64,000 nucleotides of DNA from Mesosutterella multiformis (lineage in GTDB: Bacteria; Pseudomonadota; Gammaproteobacteria; Burkholderiales; Burkholderiaceae_F): the NCBI RefSeq assembly GCF_003402575.1, contig NZ_BGZJ01000002.1, positions 124,001 through 188,000 of the forward strand, given 5' to 3'. The notes beneath the pieces are model-generated. The model was not told where the DNA came from. It saw nothing but the letters and a program-made list of their open reading frames with translations, and did not search any database. Shown one piece after another: positions 16,175 to 24,615 of the stretch (positions are counted from its first letter, which is position 1; each line of letters begins with the position of its first letter). The translations under genes were made by a program, and so were the position numbers.

Positions 16175-17062
16175 ATGAGTGCTCTTATCGGTCATATCGC
16201 GGCCTTTCTCTCCAATCTCTTTTTCGGACTGAGCATCCCGGTTACGAAGGAACTCCTGAGCTCCTGGCTTGATCCCATTGGATATACGCTCCTCAGAGCT
16301 TTGTCGGCCGCGGTGATTTTCTGGACAGCCAGTTTCTTTCTTCCGCGTGAAAAAGTGGCGGGCCGCGATCTTGCCATTATCGCGGCGGGTGCGTTTCTCG
16401 GCTTTATCGCGAGCCAGTTCCTCTTTGCCTTGAGTATGGAGGAGACTTCGCCCGTTAACTACGCGATGGTGGTCGCGCTGAGCCCGGTGATCGTGCTTTT
16501 GATGTCGGCCGCGCTTCACCGTGAAAAAATCACGGCACAAAAAGGGCTCGGCGTGACGCTGGGTGTGGCCGGGGCTCTCGTGGTGGTGCTGGGCGCTGGT
16601 TTCGGCACGGGCGGACGGAATAATCTGCTCGGTCTTCTCTACGCCTTTTTAAGCGTGGCGGGGTACGCCGTTTATCTCATGATTTCGGGCGCTGTCGCGC
16701 AGAAGTATCGCGCGGCAACCATCATGAAGTGGCTCTTTCTCTTTACGTCGCTCATGCTCCTGCCGTTCGGCTTTAAGGCCATTCCGGAAGAACCGCTGCT
16801 GAACGGCGGGTTCTTTACGCAGGGCGCGCTTCTCTTTGCCTACATCGTCATTTTCTCTACCGCGATCGGCTATTTCCTTCTGCCTGTGGCGCTCAGAAAG
16901 CTTCAGGCGACGACGGTAAGCGTGTACTACAACCTGCAGCCCATTGTGGCGTCGGTCTCCGCCATCTCGGCGGGGCAGGACTCGTTCAGCTGGGATAAGC
17001 CCCTCGCGGCCGCTCTGGTCATCAGCGGGGCCTGGATCGTGACCCGGGCGAGAAGGCCATAA
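16175..17062 (+). CDS. EamA/DMT-family transporter
   Basis: A 295-residue drug/metabolite transporter with ten hydrophobic segments arranged as two EamA repeats (the first begins GHIAAFLSNLFFGLSIPVTKELL, the second near residue 155). Members export amino acids, metabolites or toxic compounds. It starts 14 bases after the flavodoxin stop with a GGGAGG ribosome site, so the two are likely co-transcribed. The substrate cannot be told. Confidence 0.9.
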   Translation: MSALIGHIAAFLSNLFFGLSIPVTKELLSSWLDPIGYTLLRALSAAVIFWTASFFLPREKVAGRDLAIIAAGAFLGFIASQFLFALSMEETSPVNYAMVVALSPVIVLLMSAALHREKITAQKGLGVTLGVAGALVVVLGAGFGTGGRNNLLGLLYAFLSVAGYAVYLMISGAVAQKYRAATIMKWLFLFTSLMLLPFGFKAIPEEPLLNGGFFTQGALLFAYIVIFSTAIGYFLLPVALRKLQATTVSVYYNLQPIVASVSAISAGQDSFSWDKPLAAALVISGAWIVTRARRP

Positions 17063-17072
17063 CGGAGTTTTT

Positions 17073-17939
17073 CTAGCGATAAAAGTCCTGCAGGATTTTT
17101 ATGAAGTCCTTCACAGCTTTCCGCTTTTCGTTCTTATGGGTATAAAGCGAACAGGGAATCGTCTCTGCCGTATCAAACGGTGTCCAGCAAAACTCTTCGC
17201 AGTGATCGTTCAAAAAGTCGGGAGCGATGCAGACACCGCGCCCGGCCGCGACGTTCGTGAGTGTGGTGTCGTGATCGCGGCTATTGAAGTACGTCACTTT
17301 CCCCTCACTCACAACGCGGTTTTGAATGGCTCGCAGCACGGGCGGTGACCCCCCGCCTACCATCAGAGTGCGTCCCGCGAGATCTGCTGAGGTTACCTTC
17401 GCCTGCCTGGACAGAGGGTCATTCCGGTCAGTGATGAGGAAGAAACGGCTGTCAAAAAGATGGTGTCGGGTGATGTCGGGCACCCGTTTCATTTCGAAAT
17501 CCATCGCGAAGAGAATGTCCTGTTCGCCCTTGAGGAACGACTCCTTGCATCCATACCAATCAAAGGAGGGGGTGATGGAGATATCCGGGTAGCGTGAGGA
17601 AAATCGGCGGATTGCTTCGGGCAGAAAATAAACGGCTGAACGGATCGGCATGGCGATCCGTATGTCGTTCTTAACGCTTCGGCTGAAATTCTGCCCCTGT
17701 TCGATAGCAGAGCGAAGCGACGCGTAAATGCTTTTAAGCTGCCCCGCGAATTGCGAGCCGGCCGGGGTCAATACGGCGCCTTTGCCGGAACGGTCAAAAA
17801 TCTCGAATCCGATCTCTTTTTCCGCGGACTTGATCTGGTAAGTCATGGTTGGCTGGGAAACGCAGAGATTTTCAGCGGCCTTATTGAAATTCCGTGTTTT
17901 CGCGAGCTCAAGGATGAATTCAATCTGCTTGGTATTCAA
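17073..17939 (-). CDS. LysR-family transcriptional regulator
   Basis: A 288-residue LysR regulator with the N-terminal winged helix (FILELAKTRNFNKAAENLCVSQPTMTY, in part) and an effector-binding domain with the usual PIRSAVYFLPEAIRRF start. The start used is a TTG at 17939; there is no better in-frame ATG and no clear ribosome site. It is divergent from a SnoaL-like gene and an exported hydrolase. The AT-rich gap carries ATCGAT repeats around 17952 and 17987 that may be its operator. Confidence 0.9.
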   Translation of the reverse strand: MNTKQIEFILELAKTRNFNKAAENLCVSQPTMTYQIKSAEKEIGFEIFDRSGKGAVLTPAGSQFAGQLKSIYASLRSAIEQGQNFSRSVKNDIRIAMPIRSAVYFLPEAIRRFSSRYPDISITPSFDWYGCKESFLKGEQDILFAMDFEMKRVPDITRHHLFDSRFFLITDRNDPLSRQAKVTSADLAGRTLMVGGGSPPVLRAIQNRVVSEGKVTYFNSRDHDTTLTNVAAGRGVCIAPDFLNDHCEEFCWTPFDTAETIPCSLYTHKNEKRKAVKDFIKILQDFYR

Positions 17940-18087
17940 ATTCAGTCTTTTTAATCGATTTAAAAATTAAATTAATTATATAAATAATCGATTGGATTTT
18001 AATGACTGCGAAATCATAGAATTTTCTCTATGAAAAAGCGGCGGATCCGCTTGTTAATCTTTAAAAATCCTGTTGCAGGAACAAGAA

Positions 18088-18519
18088 ATGTCACTCGAAA
18101 TTTTGGAAGCTAAAGAAGCCATTCGCGAAGTCATTGACCGCTTTGCCAATCTGGAATGCGATGTTCATGCTCAGATGCCTTTCTTTACAGAAGACACGCA
18201 TGTCGTGGTCTATATGGGCGGCAATCTCGCTATGGATATCCACGGGCGGGAGGAATTGGAAAAGACGTTCAGCGGTTTTACCTCGGGGATCAAGTCTTCC
18301 CATCATATGAATGGGCAGCAAGTCATCACGGTAACGGGTGACACCGCGGTAGACGAACACTATTGCCGCGCCGCGCTCGTTATGGAAGAGGGGGGCCGCG
18401 ATATCGTGTCAGACAACTATATCCGTTACCGGGACACGCTGGTCCGTCAGAACGGAGAGTGGCGGATTGCGGAGCGTATTCAGCATTTCGTTATCACGAA
18501 GAAGCAGGCACTGGCATAA
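18088..18519 (+). CDS. SnoaL-like (NTF2-fold) protein
   Basis: A 143-residue protein with the NTF2-like fold common to SnoaL cyclases, ketosteroid isomerases and small lyases: an N-terminal amphipathic helix with IREVIDRFANLEC, a central VVVYMGG strand, SSHHMNGQQVITVTGDTA, and a C-terminal YRDTLVRQNGEWRIAERI strand pair. The ATG at 18088 has AGGA eight bases upstream; an earlier in-frame TTG overlaps that site. It probably forms an operon with the hydrolase that starts 18 bases after its stop. The reaction is unknown. Confidence 0.82.
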   Translation: MSLEILEAKEAIREVIDRFANLECDVHAQMPFFTEDTHVVVYMGGNLAMDIHGREELEKTFSGFTSGIKSSHHMNGQQVITVTGDTAVDEHYCRAALVMEEGGRDIVSDNYIRYRDTLVRQNGEWRIAERIQHFVITKKQALA

Positions 18520-18537
18520 GCAGCGAGTGGGGCGGAA

Positions 18538-19638
18538 ATGGTATTGAACAAAATTCTGACTGCGGGTCTGGCAGCGCTTTTAGCCGGCGCGGCTATGGCG
18601 GCGCCGATTGTCATTGAGTCTCAGGGGTCGTTCACCGTTGGCGGACGGTATGTTCAGCACGAAGGGACGTTCTCTCAGGAGAACTTTGTCGCTCCGGATG
18701 GTCAGCGGGCTTACGGTGACTTCGCCTATGTTCAGTACCAAATTCCGCATCAAGCGAGGAAGCTGCCTTTGATTTTTCAGCATGGAGGCGCGCAGTCAAA
18801 GCGCACCTGGGAATCCTCACCTGACGGCCGCGAAGGCTTCAGCACGCTCTTCTTACGGGCGGGGTACTCGGTTTATCTGCTGGATCAGCCGCGAAGCGGC
18901 GAATCGAATCTGACGACTCAGGCGATTACGCCGGATACGCCCTGGGTGAGCAATCCCATGTATGGGGATAAAACGCTTTACGTTCTTTCACGCATCGGGC
19001 ACTTCAATGAAAAGGGGGAGCCGGTGCCAAACGAGCAGTTTCCGGCAGGCGAATCGAACTACCAGGCTTTCCAGCAGAGCTGGACCGCAGGCTCAGGTCC
19101 CTTGGACAATGATCTCAACGCGAAGGTACTCGCTAAGCTCGTTGATCAGCTTAAGGACGGTGGCATTCTGGTGACCCATTCCATGGGAGGAACGATCGGG
19201 TGGCGCGCCGCGATTCTGAGTGACAAGGTGAAGGGCATCATCGCGTATGAGCCGGGCGGAACGCCATTCATTTTCCCGAAAACGGAAATGCCGAGGATTA
19301 CGGAGGCGAGGTTCAAGGCGCTCTCCGCCTCAGCGAAAGGTGTTCCTCTGAAGGATTTTCTGAAACTCACCCGGATGCCGATTGTTCTCTATTACGGAGA
19401 TCATATTCAGGTCGGCTCAGCGAATGTTGGGGAAGATAAATGGGGAACGGAGCTTGCCATGGCGAAGCAGTTTGTCGAAGCCATTAACCGTCACGGCGGC
19501 GACGCGGTTCTTGTGCATTTGCCTGAAATCGGGATCAAAGGGAACTCTCATTTCCTCATGCAGGAAAAGAACAACAAGGAAATCATGAAACTGGCGCTTG
19601 ACTGGCTGCATAGCAAGGGGCTGGATGGCCGAGAATAA
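18538..19638 (+). CDS. Exported alpha/beta-hydrolase
   Basis: A 366-residue hydrolase with a Sec-type signal peptide (residues 1-21, ending AAMAA). The oxyanion segment is IFQHGGAQSKRTWES, the nucleophile elbow is THSMGGTIGW (Ser in GxSxG form HSMGG), and the C-terminal part holds YYGDHI and a late His (NSHFLM) that completes the triad. Such periplasmic esterases act on small esters. It follows the SnoaL-like gene and is opposite a LysR regulator, suggesting a small catabolic or detoxification unit. Confidence 0.88.
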   Translation: MVLNKILTAGLAALLAGAAMAAPIVIESQGSFTVGGRYVQHEGTFSQENFVAPDGQRAYGDFAYVQYQIPHQARKLPLIFQHGGAQSKRTWESSPDGREGFSTLFLRAGYSVYLLDQPRSGESNLTTQAITPDTPWVSNPMYGDKTLYVLSRIGHFNEKGEPVPNEQFPAGESNYQAFQQSWTAGSGPLDNDLNAKVLAKLVDQLKDGGILVTHSMGGTIGWRAAILSDKVKGIIAYEPGGTPFIFPKTEMPRITEARFKALSASAKGVPLKDFLKLTRMPIVLYYGDHIQVGSANVGEDKWGTELAMAKQFVEAINRHGGDAVLVHLPEIGIKGNSHFLMQEKNNKEIMKLALDWLHSKGLDGRE

Positions 19639-19818
19639 CGGCTGGTGAGATTTCTTTTTCTCCTTTCCCTGCGGTGTGCCGCGTCAGGCAAAACCGTCCC
19701 GGTATCCAACCTTCTCCGATCAATCCCTAAGAACCGCGCGTTTTCTTTCGCCGCTTTTCTTTCTCTGCGTGAGAATAGAGCTGTTACGAATAAAAAACCG
19801 TTCACTTAGGAGAAAACG

Positions 19819-21267
19819 ATGGCGGATACTCGTGTTGAGCGTGACTGTCTTGGTGAAATGGAAATTCCGAATGACCGCTATTACGGCATTCAGACCACGC
19901 GGATGCTAGGGGTGTCAGGCGCCGCGGGATTGCCGATCGTTTTCTATCCGGATATCTTCCGCGCGATGGCGCGGATCAAGAAGGCCGCGGCCCGTGCGAA
20001 CGCCGAGGCCGGAGCGCTCGATCCCGAGATCGCGGACGCGATCGTGAAGGCCGCTGACCGGACGCTCGACGGCTCGTTTGATAAGGAGTTCCCGCTCGAC
20101 TTCTGGCAGGGCGGCGGCTACACCTGCCTCAACATGAATGTGAATGAGGTGATTGGGAATCTCGCGAATGAGATTCTCACGGGTCACAAGGGCCAGGACC
20201 GTGTTCATCCGAATACGCACGTGAACATGGGGCAGTCGACGAACGACACGATCCCGTCCGCGACGCACCTCGCGATGATCCCGAGGATTGACGCTCTGAG
20301 AAGCGAGCTCTGCGACCTCGAAGCCGCGTTTGAGAAGAAGGCGGAGCAGTTTAAGGAAGTCGTGAAGGTGGGGCGCACCTGCTGGCAGGACGCGCTGCCT
20401 CTTACCCTCGGGCAGGAATTTTCAGGCTACGCCTCAGCGCTCCGGCGTCTCATTCGGAAGCTTGAGCATGTCCGCCCCGAGTGTCTTCAGATCGTGATGG
20501 GCGGCACCGCGGTCGGAACCGGGCTCTCCACCGCGCCGGGTTACCAGGAGGCGTTCTATCGGTTTATTTCCGAGGATTACGGAGAAGAGATCCAGCCGAT
20601 GGAGAATCTCTTCGACGGGTTCCAGAACAGCGACACCGTGGTGACGGTGTCAGGCGTCGTGAAGGAAATCGCCTGCACGCTCGCGAAATTCGCGAAAGAT
20701 CTGCGGATCATGAGTTCCGGCCCCCGAGCCGGGTTTATGGAGATCGAGCTTCCCGCGCTCTCTCCGGGATCCTCCATCATGCCCGGGAAGATCAATCCCA
20801 CGGTCCCTGAGATGGTCGTTCAGATCGCGCATCAGGTGATCGGGAATGATGTCGCGATTTCAGTCGCGCTTTACGACGGAGAGCTCGACCTCAATGTCTG
20901 GGACGCGACATTCTATAAGTGCCTCTTTGAGTCTTTCTCACTGGTCGAACGGGAAGTGACGATCTTCCGCCGCGACTGTGTGGAAAGCATCACGGCGAAC
21001 CGCTCCCGCTGCATGGAGGAGGCTGCGGCCTCGATCGCGCTCTCCACGATTGTCGCGACCTGCTACGGGTACCCCACCGGGGTGAAAGTCGCCCAGTACG
21101 CGGCGGACCGCGGCTGCAAGGTGCAGGACGCGGTCGTGGAGCTTGGGCTGATGACAAAGGAAGAGGCCGATACGCTTGTGAACCCGATCCTGATGACGGA
21201 TCCGGAAAGGATTGACGCGGCAGCGGCGGAATTCAAACGCCGCCACGCGAACGTGAAGAAAGCCTGA
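19819..21267 (+). CDS. Aspartase/fumarase-superfamily lyase with altered active site (copy A)
   Basis: A 482-residue member of the class II fumarase/aspartase superfamily, with the overall lyase fold and the signature loop GSSIMPGKINP (Gly317-Ser319) that supplies the catalytic serine. Several substrate-contact motifs differ from true aspartase. GRTHLQDAVP is here GRTCWQDALP, so the active-site His at position 188 is Cys. The usual AGTSTNMN loop is GGGYTCLNMN, and PNDHVN is PNTHVN. It may therefore release fumarate (or a related alkene) from a non-aspartate substrate, or have lost activity. AGGAGA precedes the ATG. A paralogue lies at 22682. Confidence 0.85.
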   Translation: MADTRVERDCLGEMEIPNDRYYGIQTTRMLGVSGAAGLPIVFYPDIFRAMARIKKAAARANAEAGALDPEIADAIVKAADRTLDGSFDKEFPLDFWQGGGYTCLNMNVNEVIGNLANEILTGHKGQDRVHPNTHVNMGQSTNDTIPSATHLAMIPRIDALRSELCDLEAAFEKKAEQFKEVVKVGRTCWQDALPLTLGQEFSGYASALRRLIRKLEHVRPECLQIVMGGTAVGTGLSTAPGYQEAFYRFISEDYGEEIQPMENLFDGFQNSDTVVTVSGVVKEIACTLAKFAKDLRIMSSGPRAGFMEIELPALSPGSSIMPGKINPTVPEMVVQIAHQVIGNDVAISVALYDGELDLNVWDATFYKCLFESFSLVEREVTIFRRDCVESITANRSRCMEEAAASIALSTIVATCYGYPTGVKVAQYAADRGCKVQDAVVELGLMTKEEADTLVNPILMTDPERIDAAAAEFKRRHANVKKA

Positions 21268-21290
21268 AACAGTCCGCCGTCCTAAAAGTC

Positions 21291-21326
21291 CGCCGCCTGG
21301 GGGAATTCTCACGGCGGCGTTTTTTT
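21291..21326 (+). terminator. Terminator after lyase copy A
   Basis: CGCCGCC (21291-21297) pairs with GGCGGCG (21313-21319), followed by seven T's. Confidence 0.88.
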
Positions 21327-21356
21327 GGGGAGGACAAAGACGGCTTTTTTTAAATT

Positions 21357-21413
21357 CTGATAGATCCTGATAGATACTATTAGAAAGTATCAGAAAATAT
21401 CAGGAAATATTAA
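21357..21413. repeat. 10-bp-phased heptamer array 3 (six units)
   Basis: Units start at 21357, 21367, 21377, 21387, 21397 and 21407: CTGATAG, CTGATAG, CTATTAG, GTATCAG, ATATCAG, ATATTAA. The order (CTGATAG first, CTATCAG-like second) is the same as in arrays 1 and 4. It lies between lyase copy A and a LysR gene. Confidence 0.82.
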
Positions 21414-21555
21414 TAAGGAAAGGCAGAACCGCATTCCTCCGGGGCCGGATCAATTCTGCGCGCTTCGCGGTAGCGGAAACCGCCGGTTCGATGTACAAAA
21501 GAAAAAGAGCGTTCGGGTTCTAGCCGGACAGAGGATGAAATAGAGAGAGCCTTCC

Positions 21556-22533
21556 ATGACAGACAAACGCCGTTTCCCGGATCCGCAGGAACTCGCGATT
21601 TTTCTTGAGGTCGCGAAGCAGAGGAGCTTTTCCCAGGCCGCGCTGCGGCTCGGGGTAACGACGTCATCCGTTTCGCAGTCAGTCACGCATCTCGAGAAGA
21701 GTCTTGACGCGACACTCGTGAACCGGGCTCACCGGCCGATTGAATTGACTTGCGCGGGTGATCGTCTTTACCGGAAGAGCGGTCCGATTCTGAATGAGCT
21801 TGAAAGAACCGTGCGGGAACTGAAACCCGCGCCGGGGTTTTACCCGGAGGTGCGCCTCGGGCTCTCGGAGTCAGTGAGCGGGACGCTGTCCCCCTGTCTT
21901 CTTCAGAAAATCCGAACGGTTTCCAACCGCATTACGGTGAGCACGGGGTTCACGAACACGCTGGCGAAAAACTTCCAGAACGGCGAAATCGATATTCTGA
22001 TTTCAGGCCGCACATTCGTGAATGAAGCCGATCTCTGGCGGGGAACGATTTTCACGGAGGAGTTCCTGCTCCTCTTCCCGGAGTCCTGGGGCCGGCCGGT
22101 CACGGAAGAAAATACGCTTGACTCGCTCGCGCGGGATCTTCCCTTCATCACCTATAACGATCAGTCTGATGACAAGAGTCTCGTGCGGCGGCTCCTTCGC
22201 GCGAAAGGGGTTCCGATTATCGCGGGACCGCGCGTGGAGTCGAGCTACTCGATGGTGGAACTCGTGTCCGAGGGGAAAGGATGGGCCGTGATGGCCCCGA
22301 CCAACATTTACCGGGGCGGGCTCTTTCTCTCAGGCGTGCGGTTCGCGTCGCTTCCATCCCCCGGACTCAAGCGAACGCAGAAGGTGCTCGCGAGGACGGA
22401 TGAATATATTCCGCTCGCCGGCCGCATCGCCGGCTGGTGCCGGGAACTCTGTCTCTCCACCGTGAAGCCCCGGCTGAAGGCGCTTTCTTCAAAACTTGAT
22501 GAGGCGGTATTCCTTCCCCCTCATACCCCCTAG
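21556..22533 (+). CDS. LysR-family transcriptional regulator
   Basis: A 325-residue LysR regulator with the winged helix at residues 10-65 (FLEVAKQRSFSQAALRLGV, TTSSVSQSVTHLEK) and an effector domain containing GLSESVSGTLSP. This sequence class recurs in the regulator at 26777 (GYSESVSATSAP), so the two are paralogues. It lies between the two altered lyases and is likely to control one or both. The last 10-bp-phased array sits in its upstream region. Confidence 0.92.
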   Translation: MTDKRRFPDPQELAIFLEVAKQRSFSQAALRLGVTTSSVSQSVTHLEKSLDATLVNRAHRPIELTCAGDRLYRKSGPILNELERTVRELKPAPGFYPEVRLGLSESVSGTLSPCLLQKIRTVSNRITVSTGFTNTLAKNFQNGEIDILISGRTFVNEADLWRGTIFTEEFLLLFPESWGRPVTEENTLDSLARDLPFITYNDQSDDKSLVRRLLRAKGVPIIAGPRVESSYSMVELVSEGKGWAVMAPTNIYRGGLFLSGVRFASLPSPGLKRTQKVLARTDEYIPLAGRIAGWCRELCLSTVKPRLKALSSKLDEAVFLPPHTP

Positions 22534-22572
22534 CGAGCTTTTCTCTTTAGGAACCGAGCCTAAGTTAAGTAA

Positions 22573-22601
22573 TCACTAAACTTATCCGAAAGTATTAGTG
22601 A
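22573..22601. promoter_or_regulatory. Inverted repeat upstream of lyase copy B
   Basis: TCACTAA (22573-22579) and TTAGTGA (22595-22601) form an interrupted palindrome about 80 bp before the lyase start, in the gap after a LysR gene. A GGGAGTC direct repeat (22618 and 22637) follows. A LysR operator is plausible but unproven. Confidence 0.4.
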
Positions 22602-22681
22602 AGACGATGTATGGATTGGGAGTCTGTCTCCAAAATGGGAGTCATTGGAGATGCAGCAACCAAATTCCTAAGGAGAAAAGA

Positions 22682-24118
22682 ATGGCTGATACCCGCATTG
22701 AGCGTGACTGCCTCGGTGAAATGGAAATCCCGAATGACCGTTACTACGGCATTCAGACGACCCGCATGAAGAAGGTGTCGGGCGCCGCTCACCTGCCGAT
22801 CGTTTTCTATCCGGACATTTTCCGCGCGATGGCTCATATCAAGAAGGCTGCCGCCCGCGCTAACGCCTCGGTCGGCGCTCTCGATCCTGAGATCGCGGAA
22901 GCGATCGCTGAAGCCGCCGATAAGACGCTTGACGGTTCTTACGATAAGGAGTTCCCGCTCGATTTCTGGCAGGGCGGCGGTTACACCTGCCTTAACATGA
23001 ACGTGAATGAAGTGCTCGGCAACATGGCGAACGAGATCCTCACCGGCCACAAGGGTCAGGATAAGGTTCACCCGAACACCCACGTGAACATGGGCCAGTC
23101 GACGAACGACACGATTCCTTCCGCCACCCACCTCGCGATCGTTCCCCGGATCGACGCCCTGATCGGTGAGCTCCGCACCCTCGCGAAGGCTTTTGAGAAG
23201 AAGTCCGCTGAGTTCGCGGATGTCGTGAAGGTCGGCCGCACCTGCTGGCAGGACGCTCTGCCGCTGACCGTCGGTCAGGAATTCTCGGGCTACGCCTCTG
23301 TCGTCAACCGTCTCATCAAGAAGCTCGAGCGCGTGCGCCCGGACTGCCTTGAAATCGTGATGGGCGGGTCAGCCGTCGGAACCGGTCTCTCCGGCGCCCC
23401 GGGCTACAAGGACGCTTTCTACAAGTTCATTTCCGAGGATCTCGGCGAAACGGTTACCCCGATGGATAACCTCTTCGACGGTTTCCAGAACAGCGACACC
23501 GTGGTGACGGTTTCCGGCATCGTGAAGGAAGTGGCCTGCACGCTTTCCAAATTCGCTAAGGACCTCCGCCTGATGAGCTCCGGCCCCCGCGCCGGCTGGA
23601 TGGAGCTTGAGCTTCCGGCTCTCTCCCCTGGATCCTCCATCATGCCGGGGAAGATCAACCCGACGGTGCCTGAGATGGTGATCCAGATCGCGCATCAGGT
23701 GATTGGGAACGACGTCGCGGTGTCTGTCGCGCTCTACGACGGTGAGCTCGACCTCAACGTCTGGGATTCCACCTTCTACAAGTGCCTCTTCGAGTCCTTC
23801 ACGCTCGTAGAGGAAGAAACGAAGATCTTCTGCCGCGACTGCGTGGAAGGGATCAAGGCGAACCGCGAGCGCTGCATGAAGGAAGCCCGGGGCTCCATCG
23901 CGCTCTCCACGATCGTGGCGACGTGCTTTGGCTACCCGACCGGCGTCAAGGTCGCTCACTACTGTGAACAGCATGGCTGCGACGTGCACCAGGCCGTTCA
24001 GGAAATGGGCCTGATGACGAAGGAAGAAGCCGATTGGCTCGTGGATCCGATTCTGATGACGGAACCCGAGAAGATCGCTGATGCCGCGGCTGAGTTTAAG
24101 AAGAAGCACGCCGCTTAA
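22682..24118 (+). CDS. Aspartase/fumarase-superfamily lyase with altered active site (copy B)
   Basis: A 478-residue paralogue of the lyase at 19819, strongly alike along its whole length. It shares the unusual features: GRTCWQDALP (Cys188 instead of His), QGGGYTCLNMN, PNTHVNMGQSTND, and the intact GSSIMPGKINP loop. I start at the ATG at 22682, preceded by AAGGAGAAAAG; the frame is open further upstream but has no ribosome site. Codon use here is more biased to highly expressed codons than in copy A, suggesting this is the main expressed enzyme. The conserved variant residues in both copies argue for selected function rather than decay. Confidence 0.86.
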   Translation: MADTRIERDCLGEMEIPNDRYYGIQTTRMKKVSGAAHLPIVFYPDIFRAMAHIKKAAARANASVGALDPEIAEAIAEAADKTLDGSYDKEFPLDFWQGGGYTCLNMNVNEVLGNMANEILTGHKGQDKVHPNTHVNMGQSTNDTIPSATHLAIVPRIDALIGELRTLAKAFEKKSAEFADVVKVGRTCWQDALPLTVGQEFSGYASVVNRLIKKLERVRPDCLEIVMGGSAVGTGLSGAPGYKDAFYKFISEDLGETVTPMDNLFDGFQNSDTVVTVSGIVKEVACTLSKFAKDLRLMSSGPRAGWMELELPALSPGSSIMPGKINPTVPEMVIQIAHQVIGNDVAVSVALYDGELDLNVWDSTFYKCLFESFTLVEEETKIFCRDCVEGIKANRERCMKEARGSIALSTIVATCFGYPTGVKVAHYCEQHGCDVHQAVQEMGLMTKEEADWLVDPILMTEPEKIADAAAEFKKKHAA

Positions 24119-24161
24119 TACAGACGTCAAACAGTTACATCTCTCCAAAGACGTAAGCGAA

Positions 24162-24199
24162 GGGCGGTTCCTTTGAAAAAAGGAACCGCCCGTTTTTGT
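24162..24199 (+). terminator. Terminator after lyase copy B
   Basis: GGGCGGTTCCTTT pairs with AAAGGAACCGCCC, then GTTTTTG. An identical hairpin occurs at 26640-26676, marking the start of the duplicated segment. Confidence 0.92.
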
Positions 24200-24529
24200 T
24201 TCTGACAGCGAACCGCGGTCTCCGTGAGACGGCAGCCCTGATCTGCAGACTCTCAGGCCGTGCATCGGCTGGAGGCCGCCATGGGGGCGGAGCTCCTCGA
24301 CCGGCATTCGCGCCCGCTTTCTCTCACGGTCTATGGGGGGAACCTCATCCAGTACGCGGTGCCGCTTGTCGTGGATCTCGATGGGCTGATCGGAGCGATC
24401 AGGCCTGGGACCGGCCGCTACCCGCTTGTCACCGCGGGGTATTCGGAGTCAGTCAGCGCGACATCCGCCCCGTGGCTCACGTCGTACCTAGAGACACGGT
24501 CTGACAAATTGGTGGTTCAGACCGGAATG
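24200..24529 (+). pseudogene. Truncated lysR pseudogene (duplicate of 26777-27730)
   Basis: This segment aligns almost base for base with 26677-27168 but has two internal deletions. The first removes the start codon region (counterpart of about 26711-26789). The second removes the helix-turn-helix code, its ends falling at an 8-bp direct repeat CTCTCAGG that is present twice in the intact copy, which suggests slippage or recombination. Homology stops abruptly at about 24529, where foreign sequence begins. Frames recovered from it (for example RLEAAMGAELLDRHSRPLSLTVYG) match the N-terminal third of the regulator. It cannot encode a working LysR protein. Confidence 0.9.
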
Positions 24530-24546
24530 AGCCTGCGCAAGCTTAC

Positions 24547-24585
24547 AAAAAAACAAGCAGGCCAGGATAACCTTCAGTCTGCTTG
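24547..24585 (-). terminator. Terminator of the bicupin gene
   Basis: CAAGCAG (24554-24560) pairs with CTGCTTG (24579-24585). On the minus strand the stem is followed by seven T's (24547-24553 read in reverse). Confidence 0.8.
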
Positions 24586-24615
24586 CTCCAAGCTTATTTC
24601 AAAGCTTCTTTACTC

